Origin: Agromyces sp. Marseille-P2726
GTDB taxonomy: Bacteria; Actinomycetota; Actinomycetes; Actinomycetales; Microbacteriaceae
Reading direction: 5' to 3'
Assembly: GCF_902809835.1 (NCBI RefSeq)
Contig: NZ_CADDWM010000004.1
Location: 51,910 to 115,909 of the forward strand
DNA length: 64,000 nt
The notes beneath the pieces are model-generated. The model was given only the letters and a program-made list of their open reading frames with translations, was not told the DNA's origin and made no database searches. A program made the translations under genes and the position numbers. This document shows, one piece after another, positions 1-9,160 of this stretch. Each line of letters opens with the position of its first letter. The stretch's first letter is position 1.

Positions 1-1
1 C

Positions 2-442
2 TTCCGCTTCGCCATCACCGGCTCGCGCGTGCGAAACTACGACGGGCTCGGCGGGCAGCTGCTGTTCGCCTGGCTGCACCAGAAGCACGTGCTGGAGTGG
101 ACGGATGTCTCGCTCAGCTTCGACTGGGACGCCGTGGCCGACGCGGTCGTCGAACTCGGCGACGCGATCGACGAGTTGTACTGGAAGTCGATCGACCGCC
201 CGAAGACGGCGCACTGGCTCGCCGCCTACGAGCTCGTGCGCAGCGTGCTGACGCCGAATCCCGCGTCGGTGTGGGCCGAGGGCCTTCCGCGCGAGGTGCT
301 CGCCGGACCGCCGAAGGGCTACACCGATCTCGTGATGGACGACGAGTTCCCGCTGTCGATGTTCTACGAGGCCCTCGACAAGAAGATGAAGCCCGTCATC
401 GAGTCGACGGTGGGCATCACGGCGAACACGCCCGATGCCTGA
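2..442 (+). CDS. DUF6421-like protein, C-terminal part (5' end outside window)
   Basis: An open frame runs in from the left edge (first full codon at base 2) and stops at 440-442, leaving 146 residues of the C-terminus. The fragment contains an FRFAITGSR-VRNYDGLGGQLLFAWLHQ stretch and a W-rich middle. I recall this pattern from the uncharacterised actinobacterial DUF6421 proteins, which commonly sit next to a short-chain dehydrogenase, as here. No catalytic motif is recognised and the cellular role is unknown. The gene overlaps the downstream SDR by 8 bases, which suggests translational coupling. The family name is from memory and moderately secure. Confidence 0.6.
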   Translation, partial: FRFAITGSRVRNYDGLGGQLLFAWLHQKHVLEWTDVSLSFDWDAVADAVVELGDAIDELYWKSIDRPKTAHWLAAYELVRSVLTPNPASVWAEGLPREVLAGPPKGYTDLVMDDEFPLSMFYEALDKKMKPVIESTVGITANTPDA

Positions 443-1097
443 CATGACCGTCGCGGGCCGGACGGTGCTCATCGCGGGAGCGACGAGCGCCTCCGGCCAT
501 GCGGTCGCGCGGGCGCTGCTCGACGCCGACGCACGCGTCATCGCGGTCGGCAGCGACCAGGGCCGCATCGACGCGATGACGGCCGAGCTGCCGGGCATCC
601 TGGGCGAACGCGCCGACCTCACCGACAGCGATGAGGTGCTCGAGCTCGCGATGCGGGTGCACGCTTCCGTCGGAGAGGTCGACGGCGTCATCCACCTCGT
701 GGGCGGGTGGCGCGGCGGTGGCGGCATCCTCGGGCAGTCCGACGAGGACTACCGCGTGCTCGAGCGGTCGTTCACGGCGCTGCGGCACGTGAGCCGCGCG
801 TTCTGGACCGACCTCGTCGCGTCTCGGGCCGGGCGGGTGGCGATGGTCTCGTCCACGACGGTTGCCGCGCCCTCGGCGGGCAGTGCGAACTACACCGCGG
901 TGAAGGCCGCCAGCGAGTCGTGGATGCGGTCGCTCGCTCAGGGCTTCGCCAAGGCCGAGGTTCCCGCCGCGGCCACGATCTTCCGTGTGAGTTCGCTCGC
1001 CGGCCTCGAGGAGCGACTGGCGGCATCCGTGGTCGAGCTCTGGAACTCGGATGCCGAGTCGCTGAACGGGCGCGTCATCGAACTCGCCGCCGACTGA
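435..1097 (+). CDS. SDR-family NAD(P)-dependent oxidoreductase
   Basis: 220 residues. The N-terminus carries a Rossmann nucleotide loop of the form GATSASG (about residues 14-20), a variant of TGxxxGxG. An MVSS strand end supplies the catalytic Ser, and YTAVK (about residue 155) is the YxxxK catalytic pair. It is therefore a short-chain dehydrogenase/reductase, soluble and cytoplasmic, with unknown substrate. It is shorter than the usual 250 residues because the C-terminal substrate loop is brief. The ATG at 435 overlaps the preceding stop by 8 bases, so the two genes are probably co-translated. Confidence 0.8.
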   Translation: MPDMTVAGRTVLIAGATSASGHAVARALLDADARVIAVGSDQGRIDAMTAELPGILGERADLTDSDEVLELAMRVHASVGEVDGVIHLVGGWRGGGGILGQSDEDYRVLERSFTALRHVSRAFWTDLVASRAGRVAMVSSTTVAAPSAGSANYTAVKAASESWMRSLAQGFAKAEVPAAATIFRVSSLAGLEERLAASVVELWNSDAESLNGRVIELAAD

Positions 1098-1127
1098 CCG
1101 GGATCAGGTCGCGGCGGGGGTCTCGCC

Positions 1128-1826
1128 TCAGTTCGTGCCGCCGGTCACGTGCACGGCGTAGCCCCAGCAGCCGGCCTGCTGCCAACGGTAGTCGTCGCCC
1201 ACGCCGGCGTCGCCGTGCAATGCGAGCTCCCACGCCGCAACCTCGTCGGGCGGGAGGTCGGCGGGCATGGGCGCGAAGCGGTTCGTCGGGTGGGAGCTGG
1301 GGTTCCACCACTCCCAGTACAGGTACTCGTACCCCGATTCGGCCATGCACTCGCGCACGATCTGCTGGAAGGCCAGCCACGCCTGCTGCTCTTCGGGCGT
1401 GGGCGTGCCCCGGTCGGGCCGGTCGAACGAGGCTTCGGGACCGTCGATCGGGGGGTCGTCGACCGAGGGGTCGTCGTCGCCCGGTTCGTCGGGAGCGGGC
1501 GTCGGTGTCGCACCGGGTGTCGGGGCCGGCGTGGGCGTCGGCTCGGGAGTCGGCGTGGGCGTCGGGGCGCCAGGCGGCGTGGGCGATTCGGTGGCGCCGT
1601 CGGGCGTCGGCGACTCGATCGCCTCAGCTCCTTCTTCGAGAGCAGGATCACCGGGACCGGTGACGCCCTGCTCGACGTCGTACTCGCTGGGCTCGGTCGT
1701 CGCGGGCGCGGGATAGCGGGCGTCGTAGAAGACCGGTGCACCGGTGGTGGCGGCGGCGGCACCGACGAAGACGGCGGCGGCGAAGGCTGCGACGACGCCG
1801 CCGCTCAGCAGCAGTACCTTTCGCAT
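1128..1826 (-). CDS. secreted or membrane-anchored Pro/Thr-rich protein of unknown function
   Basis: 232 residues from the ATG at 1826. An upstream in-frame ATG at 1850 is possible, but the MRKVLLL start gives a clean signal peptide: basic MRK, then a hydrophobic run of about 20 Ala/Val/Leu. About 60 residues of Thr-Pro-rich, low-complexity, acidic spacer follow (about residues 60-130). The C-terminal domain of about 90 residues is rich in Trp/Tyr and has two Cys (in RECMAESG and AGCWGY) that could form a disulfide after export. No enzyme family is recognised. The architecture fits an exported protein held away from the cell surface by a flexible stalk. It is convergent with the SDR gene, 30 bp away. 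Confidence 0.65.
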   Translation of the reverse strand: MRKVLLLSGGVVAAFAAAVFVGAAAATTGAPVFYDARYPAPATTEPSEYDVEQGVTGPGDPALEEGAEAIESPTPDGATESPTPPGAPTPTPTPEPTPTPAPTPGATPTPAPDEPGDDDPSVDDPPIDGPEASFDRPDRGTPTPEEQQAWLAFQQIVRECMAESGYEYLYWEWWNPSSHPTNRFAPMPADLPPDEVAAWELALHGDAGVGDDYRWQQAGCWGYAVHVTGGTN

Positions 1827-1920
1827 CTCATGCCCTCCATGCGGCGCCATCCGGCGCCGAAGTCTGCCGACATGCTATCCGACCCCTGCGACGCTCGTCT
1901 CGGCGCTCGATGACGTGACG

Positions 1921-3252
1921 TCAGGCAGGCGGCGTCGCGGCATCCGTCGCCGGCTCGTCGCCCGGAGCGGAGCCCGAGGAGGTGACCTCGACGGCCGAGT
2001 CGGCCGGTGCCTGCTGGGCACGGCTGAGGAGCACGAAGGGAACCGCGATGGCCGTCAGGATGCCGCTCCAGAGCATCGAGCCGCCGTATCCGCCGAGGTC
2101 GGCCGAACGACCCAGGAAGGGCTGGAACACCGCACCGCCGCCGCTTCCGAGCAGCGAGTCGAAGGAGAGCACCGTGGCGCGCTGCTTCGAGGGGATCATG
2201 TCGTTCAGGTACGAGCGGTGCACGGGGTCGTCGACCGACGACGCGATGCCCCACAGCGTGATCAGCGCGATCGCCAGCCAGAAGTCTTCGGTGAAGGCGA
2301 GCGCCACGAGCACCGCGGCGCTCGAGCCGATGGCGAGCAGGATCGCAGAGGTTCGCTTGCGGAACAGCCGCCGCACGTACGGGGCGACCAGGCCGCCCAC
2401 GACACCGCCCCCCGCCAGGATCGCGGCAGCGAGTCCAGCGATGGAGTACGCGCCCTCATCGCCCCAGAGCTCGAGCAGGTACGGCTGCAGCGCGTAGAAC
2501 ACGTAGATGCCGACCCCGGCGGTGAACGGCGTGGCGAGCATCAGCCATCGCACCGGTGCATTGCCGAGGCCGTACTTGACCGAGGCGCGGAAGACCGTGC
2601 GCGTTGCCGCGATCGGTCCGGCACCCCGCTCGGGCGTGAATCCGAGGTCGCGCATGAGCAGCGCGGCCACGACGAACATGATGAGCAGCACGCCGCCACG
2701 GATGAGGAACGGCACCCCGAGATCGGTCAGCTGCGCCACCACGCCACCGAGCACCGACCCCGCCAGCATCGCGATGCTCGACACGATGAGTGCGCGGCCG
2801 AACACCGTCTCGAGGCTTCCCCGGTATTCCGTGGCCCTCAGCGCGTCGACGAGCCAGGCGTCGACGGCGCCGGAGAAGAAGGTGAAGCCCAGCCCGAGCA
2901 GCACGGACACGATGGCCCACGCCCAGAACGGAGACTGCCAGACCCAGAGCAGCCAGTACATCACCGTCGTCACGGCGAGCGTGAGGGTGCCCAGCAGGTA
3001 CGAGGCACGGCGGCCGAGCGTGTCGGCGACGACGCCCGTCGGGATCTCGAAAAGGAACATGCCCGCGCTGAAGAATGCGTTGGCCGCGAACGCCTCGAGG
3101 TTCGAGAGCCCGGCGTCGAGCAGGAACAGGGTGTTGATTCCCCAGATGAACGAGGCGGCGAGCGTATTGCCGAGCATCAGCGTGTAGTACACGCCCTGCA
3201 CCCGGCGCGGCGTCGGAGTCGGGCTCGTCGCCGCCTGCCGCCGCGTGGTCAT
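1921..3252 (-). CDS. MFS transporter
   Basis: 443 residues with about 12 hydrophobic segments. A motif-A-like loop GVVADTLGRR lies after TM2 (about residues 73-82), the signature of major facilitator carriers. The protein starts with a short basic cytoplasmic tail and ends with an Ala/Thr/Pro-rich hydrophilic tail after TM12. The substrate cannot be read from the sequence; the FEIPTGVVAD stretch resembles efflux-type or uncharacterised actinobacterial MFS proteins. It stands alone on the minus strand, with a 270-bp gap upstream that must hold its promoter. Confidence 0.8.
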   Translation of the reverse strand: MTTRRQAATSPTPTPRRVQGVYYTLMLGNTLAASFIWGINTLFLLDAGLSNLEAFAANAFFSAGMFLFEIPTGVVADTLGRRASYLLGTLTLAVTTVMYWLLWVWQSPFWAWAIVSVLLGLGFTFFSGAVDAWLVDALRATEYRGSLETVFGRALIVSSIAMLAGSVLGGVVAQLTDLGVPFLIRGGVLLIMFVVAALLMRDLGFTPERGAGPIAATRTVFRASVKYGLGNAPVRWLMLATPFTAGVGIYVFYALQPYLLELWGDEGAYSIAGLAAAILAGGGVVGGLVAPYVRRLFRKRTSAILLAIGSSAAVLVALAFTEDFWLAIALITLWGIASSVDDPVHRSYLNDMIPSKQRATVLSFDSLLGSGGGAVFQPFLGRSADLGGYGGSMLWSGILTAIAVPFVLLSRAQQAPADSAVEVTSSGSAPGDEPATDAATPPA

Positions 3253-3522
3253 CGCGTCCCCTCCCCCCGAGCCACCCGCCCATCATGCTCCACATGTGGC
3301 GCGGGGCCAAGACCCCTGACGGCCACGCAGCGCCACGACGGTTCTGCCGATCGTCGGCAGGAGTCGAGCGTTCGTCGGTGTCTTCGGTTGACGACCCGAA
3401 AGAGGCGGGATGCCGCGGCGGAGAACCCGAGCACGTCTCGGTGTCGACGGCCACCTCGGGTCAGCAGGCGCAAGGAACTCTCTTCGGAGCGCAACCTGGA
3501 GGCGGACCCGCTCGGGGAGGCA
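3253..3522. other. intergenic region with a short perfect hairpin
   Basis: 270 bp without a convincing gene, between the SulP stop and the MFS start, both on the minus strand. It holds a palindrome CCACATGTGG at 3290-3299 near the MFS start. It also holds a perfect 7-bp-arm hairpin, CTGCCGA-TCG-TCGGCAG, at 3344-3360, with no following T run. The first could be an operator and the second a weak terminator or structured leader; neither is proven. Confidence 0.4.
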
Positions 3523-5241
3523 TCAGGGCGAACTCCGATGTCGCACCCAGTCCTGGGCGTCGCGGAACGCACGGTGCACCGACTCGCCGACCCACTCCGA
3601 ACTCTCGTACACGCCGACGGGGCTGAGGCGTTCGAGCAGCCCGCCGGCCGCGAGCACGTTGCGGATCCGCTCGCCGGCGATGACGGCCCACAGCGTCGAG
3701 CCCTGCTTCTCGAGGTCGTCGAGGTAGCGGCCGAGCACGGCGACGAGTGACAGCCCCATCTCGTCGACCCCGCGCAGCCGGACGATGACGACCGACCCCC
3801 GGGAGTCGCTGTCGACCTTCGGCAGCTGCGACTCGAACACGGGGGCGGTGGCGTACGACAGGTTGCCGTACGGCTGTAGCACCACCACGTCGTGCGCCGG
3901 CACGATGTCGACGGGATCGACTTCGCGCATGCGGCCGCCGGAGTGGAGCTCGAGCTGGCGAACGCGAAGGCGGTTCGACTGCTGCGCGACGAACAGGATG
4001 ACCGCGAGGCCCACGCCCACGAGCACCGCGAACTGCAGCGGGATGAGCAGGGTGAGCGCGAACGTGACCCCCATGACGGTCGTCTGCAGCGGCCCCGTCT
4101 TCGCGACCGACAGCACGCGAGCCGGCTTGATCGCCTGCACGCCCACCACCATGAGCAGGCCGGCGAGCGCCGGCATCGCGACCCAGGCGACGACGGCGGA
4201 TGCCACGAGGATGACGAGCGCCATGACGGCGGCGGCGATGAACAGCGCGAGTCGGGTTCGTGCTCCGGCGGCGACGATCAGGCCCGATGCCGACATCGAG
4301 CCGCCGACCGGCATGCCGCGGAAGACACCCGCGACGATGTTGCCGAACCCCTGGCCGATGAAGTTGCGTGAGGCATCGGCCGGCTTCCCGTCGGCGTTCG
4401 GCACGCTTCCGGCGACGGCCGCACCCTGCACGAGGCCCACGAACGCGAGCGAGAGCGCGGGCACGAGGAGGGAGGCGACATCGTCGAGGCTCGGCAGAGC
4501 GGGCGCCGGAAGGCCCGACGGAACCTCCGCGACATCGGCGACCGTCTGCACCTCCCATCCGAAGCCGAGCGTGAACAGCGCCGCGAGACCGGAGCCCGCC
4601 GCGATCGCGACCACGAGCCCGAGCGAGCGGAGGGGCGTGCGCGTCAGCACCAGGATCAGGGCGATCGTGACCACTCCGACGACCAACGTCGACAGATCGA
4701 ACTGCCACGGATGCAGCACGGTGTCGACGGCGCGGAGGAGTCGGTTGCCGCCCTGCCCGGAGTACCCGGTCAGGTTCGTCAGCTGCCCGAGCACGATGTT
4801 GACCCCGACCGCCGTCACGAACCCCACCATCACGGCGGTCGGCACGAACCGCAGCATCCGGCCGCCCCTGGCGAGGCCGGCGACGATCATGATGACGCCG
4901 GTGAGCATGGCGAGCGTGAACAGGGCGCGGTCGGCGTCGGGACGGCTCGCGAGGTCGGTATCCGAGACGATCAATGCCATCGCACCGGTCGCCTGCACCG
5001 CAAGGAACGAGCTGCCGGTGAACAGCGCGGCCCCCGCCATGCCGAACAGGAACGCGTAGATGCCCGAAACGGGGTTCACTCCTGCGAGCAGGCCGATCGC
5101 GAGCCCGTCGGGGACGCTCTCGACGCCCAGTATCGTGCCGGCCAGGGCGTCCTTGCCGAGCGTCTCGCGCCGGAACACGCTGCGCACCCGGCGCCAGCCC
5201 GCGGCGAGGCGCGGGCTCCTGACGCGCGCTCGCTCAGTCAC
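3523..5241 (-). CDS. SulP-family inorganic anion transporter with STAS domain
   Basis: 572 residues. The N-terminal 400 residues form 10-12 hydrophobic segments with the SulP hallmarks GVESVPDGLAIGLLAGVNP (about residues 38-56) and NADGKPADASRNFIGQGFGN (about residues 282-301). The C-terminal part (about 440-550) is a soluble STAS domain with DVVVLQPYGNLSYATA and a VVIVRLRGVDEMG strand-helix, the usual regulatory domain of SLC26/SulP carriers. Such proteins move sulfate, bicarbonate or dicarboxylates across the cytoplasmic membrane; the substrate here is not determined. The start overlaps the upstream zinc-finger gene by 8 bases, so the two form one transcription unit. Confidence 0.9.
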   Translation of the reverse strand: MTERARVRSPRLAAGWRRVRSVFRRETLGKDALAGTILGVESVPDGLAIGLLAGVNPVSGIYAFLFGMAGAALFTGSSFLAVQATGAMALIVSDTDLASRPDADRALFTLAMLTGVIMIVAGLARGGRMLRFVPTAVMVGFVTAVGVNIVLGQLTNLTGYSGQGGNRLLRAVDTVLHPWQFDLSTLVVGVVTIALILVLTRTPLRSLGLVVAIAAGSGLAALFTLGFGWEVQTVADVAEVPSGLPAPALPSLDDVASLLVPALSLAFVGLVQGAAVAGSVPNADGKPADASRNFIGQGFGNIVAGVFRGMPVGGSMSASGLIVAAGARTRLALFIAAAVMALVILVASAVVAWVAMPALAGLLMVVGVQAIKPARVLSVAKTGPLQTTVMGVTFALTLLIPLQFAVLVGVGLAVILFVAQQSNRLRVRQLELHSGGRMREVDPVDIVPAHDVVVLQPYGNLSYATAPVFESQLPKVDSDSRGSVVIVRLRGVDEMGLSLVAVLGRYLDDLEKQGSTLWAVIAGERIRNVLAAGGLLERLSPVGVYESSEWVGESVHRAFRDAQDWVRHRSSP

Positions 5242-5617
5242 CCTCGGCGGTCTCGTCGGGGGGCGGCGAGTGCAGCTGCGAGCGCCAGTCGGGCGGCACG
5301 AGGGCCTTCGGCGCCGGGGCTCCCTGCTCGACCGGCCGACTGTCGGGCGGCATCAGTTGCGGCCCGCGCAGGAACTCACCCGTCGCGTAGTTCCAGAACC
5401 AGCGCTCGCCCGGCTCGAACGACCGCGCGATCGGATGGCCCAGCTCGCGCGCGTGCTTCGATGCGTGCTGCTGGGGCGAGGAGTCGCAGCACCCGACGTG
5501 CCCGCACTGGGCGCATCGGCGCAGGTGCCACCACCACGTCGATTCCGCGAGGCACTCGACGCAGCCGTCGCCCGACGGGGGCACCTCGGGGTTGATCGCG
5601 GTCGCTTCGCCGTTCAT
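5234..5617 (-). CDS. UBP-type zinc-finger protein
   Basis: 127 residues. A Cys/His pattern starts with CVECL, continues with LRRCAQCGHVGCCDSS, then HASKHARELGHPIARSF, followed by a WFWNYATGEF strand. This is the ZnF-UBP fold known from eukaryotic deubiquitinases, which also occurs as small stand-alone proteins in actinobacteria. The C-terminal 40 residues are Pro-rich and probably disordered. The function in bacteria is unknown. Its 8-base overlap with the SulP gene suggests a link with that carrier. The presumed zinc ligands all appear to be present. Confidence 0.85.
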   Translation of the reverse strand: MNGEATAINPEVPPSGDGCVECLAESTWWWHLRRCAQCGHVGCCDSSPQQHASKHARELGHPIARSFEPGERWFWNYATGEFLRGPQLMPPDSRPVEQGAPAPKALVPPDWRSQLHSPPPDETAEGD

Positions 5618-5709
5618 GCGAGAAGCCTAGGACTCGTGGGCGAGCGAGGGGCGGGGATCTCCGCCACACGACGGATCCGGCTCGAAGCCGCGATCGGTAG
5701 CGTTGAGGG

Positions 5710-7026
5710 ATGACCGCGATCCCGCCGCCTCCCGTCGTGGAGGGTGTCGAGTGGGTGCGACCTCGACCGCCGCGCGCGGCGTACCACGACGATGTCGTAC
5801 TCGCGCTCGTGCTCGCCGGGGCGACGGCCGCCAGCGTCGTGCTGTATCGCATCACGGGCTGGGGCGAGGGGGCCCCCTGGTGGGGGTCGGTGCTCTGGGT
5901 GCTCGCCATGAGCCTGCCGCTCGCCGCCAGACGTCGCTGGCCCGAGATCGTCGCGCTCGTGGCATCCGTCGCCTTCGTCGTCGGCGCGATGACCGAGGTC
6001 GGCGAAGCGCTGTTCTCGAACATCTCGTTGTTCATCGCGATCTACACGGTGGGAGCGTGGGGCCGCAGTCGGCTGCGGGCCAACATCGTGCGCGGCGTCA
6101 TCGTCGTCGGGATGTTCGCATGGCTGTTCTGGGGGCTGGTGATCGGTTCGCTCACCCCCGAGCAGGTGCCCGAGCTCTCGCGCGAGGGCGGCGTGATCTC
6201 GCCGTATCTCGCGTTCGGCCTGATCAATGTGCTGACGAACCTGCTCTACTTCGGCGGCGCGTGGTACTTCGGCGATTCCGCGTACCGCTCGGCACGTTCG
6301 CGGGCCGAGCTGCTGCAGCGCACCGCCGAACTCGCCGCCGAGCGGGAACGCAGCCGCGCCCAGGCCGTGGCGATCGAGCGCCTGCGCATCGCGCGCGAGC
6401 TGCATGACGTCGTCGCGCACCACGTCTCGGTGATCGGCGTGCAGGCCGGCGCCGCCCGGCGGGTGTTCGCGAAGGATCCCGATGCTGCCGCCGCGTCGCT
6501 CTCGGCGATCGAGTCGAGTGCCCGCGAGGCGGTCGACGAGCTGCACGGCCTGCTCGGAACCCTGCGCGGCGATGAGGAGCCCGCCGCCGAGAGCACGAGC
6601 ACCCGCGGCCTCGACCGCATCGGTGAGCTCGTGGCGGAGTCCACCGAAGCGGGCGTGCCGACGACCCTGGCGGTGGTGGGGGAGCCGCGCGAGGTCTCGC
6701 CGGTCATCGGGCTGAGCGCGTACCGCATTGCCCAGGAGTCGCTCACGAACGTGCGCAAGCACGCGGGGGCGACCGCGAGCGCCGACGTGCGCGTGCGGTG
6801 GTCGGATGACGCGGTGGAGGTCGAGGTGGCGAACACCGGCTCGGCGCATACGGCCGAACTGGGGGCGGGCCGCGAGGGGAGCGGCGCGAACGGACTCGGG
6901 CAGCTCGGCATGCGCGAGCGCGTGGCCGCGGCGGGCGGCACGATCGAGCTCGGCCCCCGCGCTCGGGGCGGGTACCTCGTGCGGGCGAGGTTCCCGCTGC
7001 GACGCGGGGAGGAGGTGCGCGCGTGA
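5710..7026 (+). CDS. two-component sensor histidine kinase (NarL/DesK-type, HisKA_3)
   Basis: 438 residues. The first 200 residues contain several hydrophobic helices (membrane sensor region), followed by a coiled-coil-like dimerisation stretch. The phosphoacceptor motif RIARELHDVVAHH (His about residue 232) is typical of HisKA_3 kinases. A GHKL ATPase domain follows, with SLTNVRKHAG (about residue 345) and GLGQLGMRERVAAAGG near the C-terminus. It is a membrane kinase that phosphorylates the neighbouring regulator. A TAGCGT element lies just upstream of the ATG, consistent with a -10 box and a leaderless or very short-leader transcript. The GTG of the response regulator overlaps its stop by 4 bases. 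Confidence 0.92.
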   Translation: MTAIPPPPVVEGVEWVRPRPPRAAYHDDVVLALVLAGATAASVVLYRITGWGEGAPWWGSVLWVLAMSLPLAARRRWPEIVALVASVAFVVGAMTEVGEALFSNISLFIAIYTVGAWGRSRLRANIVRGVIVVGMFAWLFWGLVIGSLTPEQVPELSREGGVISPYLAFGLINVLTNLLYFGGAWYFGDSAYRSARSRAELLQRTAELAAERERSRAQAVAIERLRIARELHDVVAHHVSVIGVQAGAARRVFAKDPDAAAASLSAIESSAREAVDELHGLLGTLRGDEEPAAESTSTRGLDRIGELVAESTEAGVPTTLAVVGEPREVSPVIGLSAYRIAQESLTNVRKHAGATASADVRVRWSDDAVEVEVANTGSAHTAELGAGREGSGANGLGQLGMRERVAAAGGTIELGPRARGGYLVRARFPLRRGEEVRA

Positions 7027-7775
7027 TCCGCGTGCTCGTGGTCGACGACCAGGCCCTGGTGCGCGGCGGGTTCCGCACGATCCTCGACTCGGAGGACGGC
7101 ATCGAGGTCGTCGGCGAGGCCGAGAACGGTGAGGAGGCGATCGCGCAGGTCGCCGAGCTGCGTCCCGACGTCGTCTGCATGGACGTGCAGATGCCCGGCA
7201 TGGACGGCCTCGAGGCGACGCGGCGCATCACCGCGAGCGCAGGGGATGCGGCATCCCGACCCGCAGTGCTCGTGCTCACGACCTTCAACCGCGAGGATTA
7301 CCTGTTCTCGGCGCTCGAGGCCGGAGCGAGCGGCTTCCTGTTGAAGAACTCGAGCCCCGAGCAGCTCATCGAGGCGGTGCAGGTCGTCGCACGCGGCGAC
7401 GCACTGCTGTCTCCCGATGTCACGCGGCGGGTCATCGAGGCGGTGGCGGCGCGCCCTGGGGTCGGCGCTCGCGCTGTGGATGCTGCGGGTCCAGGAGCTG
7501 GCGATGCTGCGGATCGAGGAGCGACCGGCGAAACCGGACGCGTCTCGAGAACCGACCCGACCCCCGAACTCGCCACCCTCACCGATCGCGAGCGCGAGGT
7601 ACTCGAGTTCCTGGCCGAGGGCCTGTCGAATGCCGAGATCGCCGAGCGCATGTGGGTCGGCGAGGCCACCGTGAAGACGCACGTCTCGAAGGTGCTCATG
7701 AAGCTCGGCCTGCGCGATCGCGTGCACGCCGTGGTCTATGCGTACGAGAACGGGGTCGTGCGTCCGTCGGCGTGA
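7023..7775 (+). CDS. LuxR/NarL-family response regulator
   Basis: 250 residues. The receiver domain has the acidic pair D8/D9, the phosphorylation site D54 in CMDVQMPG, T86/T87 and K108. The C-terminal LuxR helix-turn-helix (about 185-245) reads LTDREREVLEFLAEGLSNAEIA followed by VKTHVSKVLMKLGLRDR. Between them is an unusually long Ala/Gly/Arg-rich linker (about 140-180). The start is GTG, overlapping the kinase stop (GTGA), so the pair is translationally coupled. Targets are unknown; no transporter follows directly. Confidence 0.92.
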   Translation: MIRVLVVDDQALVRGGFRTILDSEDGIEVVGEAENGEEAIAQVAELRPDVVCMDVQMPGMDGLEATRRITASAGDAASRPAVLVLTTFNREDYLFSALEAGASGFLLKNSSPEQLIEAVQVVARGDALLSPDVTRRVIEAVAARPGVGARAVDAAGPGAGDAADRGATGETGRVSRTDPTPELATLTDREREVLEFLAEGLSNAEIAERMWVGEATVKTHVSKVLMKLGLRDRVHAVVYAYENGVVRPSA

Positions 7776-7885
7776 GAATGACTTCGAACGGCACCGGGCT
7801 GACGGCTGCGCGAAGCCTGCCCGCTTGGCATACTGGGCCGCATGAGCATGTCGACGACGCATGCCCACGCCGATGGAGGACTCCC

Positions 7886-8233
7886 GTGGCCGACCTCACC
7901 GAACTCGCCCGCACACACCTGGAGGCCGCCCTCGCCACCGAGCACGGCCGCAGCGCCGAACTCATCCTCCGCGACGGTCCGCTCCGCCAGTCGATCATCG
8001 CGCTCCGGGCGGGCGTCGAGCTCAACGAGCACAATTCGCCCGACGCTGCCAGCCTGCAGGTGCTCGAGGGGCGGGTTCGCGTCACCGGACAGGACCCCGC
8101 CGAGATCGACGCCGGCCGCGTCGAGATCCTGACCCACCGCCGGCACGGGGTCGTCGCGCTCGACGATTCCGTGTTCCTCCTCACCGCGGTGACGGGCATC
8201 GGCGTCACCGGCGGGCCCGAGCGCGCTCGCTGA
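7886..8233 (+). CDS. small cupin-like protein
   Basis: 115 residues from the GTG at 7886, which has a GGAGGA ribosome-binding site at 7875-7880. The sequence has a short beta-rich core: SIIALRAGVELNEHNSP, then ASLQVLEGRVRV, then DAGRVEILTHRRHGVVAL. This matches the two-strand pattern of a single-domain RmlC-like cupin. Only some metal-binding His are present, so an enzymatic role is doubtful. Similar proteins occur as stress or storage cupins in actinobacteria. It is transcribed away from the LysR gene's 3' end. Confidence 0.65.
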   Translation: MADLTELARTHLEAALATEHGRSAELILRDGPLRQSIIALRAGVELNEHNSPDAASLQVLEGRVRVTGQDPAEIDAGRVEILTHRRHGVVALDDSVFLLTAVTGIGVTGGPERAR

Positions 8234-8269
8234 CCGGGCAGCCACTGGTCGACCCAGCGCCGGCCGGGA

Positions 8270-9160
8270 TCAACTCGCCGTTGCCGACCGCACGCCCGCG
8301 CTTCGCAGCGCCTCGCGCGCGGCGGCGATCGCCGGGTTGGCCTCGCTGCCGGTCCGGAGCGCGAGGCGGATGGTCCGCGCACCTCCGCTCGGTGACACGG
8401 CGCAACCGCCGGATTCCTCGGCGATGAGCGCGGGCAGGAATGCGACGACGTCGCCACGAGCCGCCAATCGCGCGTGCAGGAGCACATCGGTCGATTCGAC
8501 GGCGACACGCGGCTCGAAGCCGGCCGTGCGGCAGGTCGCCACCGCCCAGTCCCTCGACCGTGTCCCCGGGGGCTCCATCGCCCAACGTGCTCCGGCGAGG
8601 TCGGCGAGCCGGCGCGGTCCACGCGAGCCGGCAGCCGTCGCGATGAGCATCGGGTCGTCGAGCAGGTGCTCCGTGCGGACGTTCGTGATCGGCGCGACGG
8701 GCGCCCCCGGGTACTCCTCGTAGAGCACGAGGTCGACGTCGCGCGCTAGCAACGCAGGCAGCCCGTGCTCCGCGTGCACGTGGCGGAAGGTGACGTCCAC
8801 GTGCTGGTGCGCGGCGGCCAGCCGATCGAGGGCGGACGGCACGATGGTGTGCGCCGCGGACTGGAACGTCGCGAGGCGCACGTGCCCCGAGACATCCGTT
8901 CGACTCGCGGCGATCGCCGCCTCCGCCTGTTCGAGCTCGAGGAGCACGCGTTCGGTGTGCGCGACGAGGAGCTCTGCGGCATCCGTCAACCTGACCCGGC
9001 GTCCGACGGGCTCGAGCACCGGCACCCCCACCTCGCGTTCGAGGATCGCGAGCTGGTGCGAGATCGCCGACGCACTGTACCCGAGCGCCTCGCCGACCGC
9101 CGCGAGCGTGCCTCGGTGCTTCAGCTCGCGGAGCAGCCGAAGACGATGCAGGTCGTACAT
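8270..9160 (-). CDS. LysR-family transcriptional regulator
   Basis: 296 residues. The N-terminal winged HTH reads LHRLRLLRELKHRGTLAAVGEALGYSASAISHQLAILEREVG (residues 3-44, shown here only as family-diagnostic positions 3-20 and 25-44). It is followed by an effector-binding domain of the periplasmic-binding-protein type up to about residue 290. It is divergent from the carbamoyl-amino-acid hydrolase operon across an 83-bp gap, the classic arrangement for a LysR activator and its target. The effector is unknown, possibly an amino-acid or ureido compound from the adjacent pathway. Confidence 0.88.
   Translation of the reverse strand: MYDLHRLRLLRELKHRGTLAAVGEALGYSASAISHQLAILEREVGVPVLEPVGRRVRLTDAAELLVAHTERVLLELEQAEAAIAASRTDVSGHVRLATFQSAAHTIVPSALDRLAAAHQHVDVTFRHVHAEHGLPALLARDVDLVLYEEYPGAPVAPITNVRTEHLLDDPMLIATAAGSRGPRRLADLAGARWAMEPPGTRSRDWAVATCRTAGFEPRVAVESTDVLLHARLAARGDVVAFLPALIAEESGGCAVSPSGGARTIRLALRTGSEANPAIAAAREALRSAGVRSATAS

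Noticed and set aside
1744..3750. 668-residue open frame on the plus strand
   Set aside because: Arg/His/Glu-rich low-complexity translation antisense to the MFS gene, which has clear membrane segments; a typical high-GC shadow frame.
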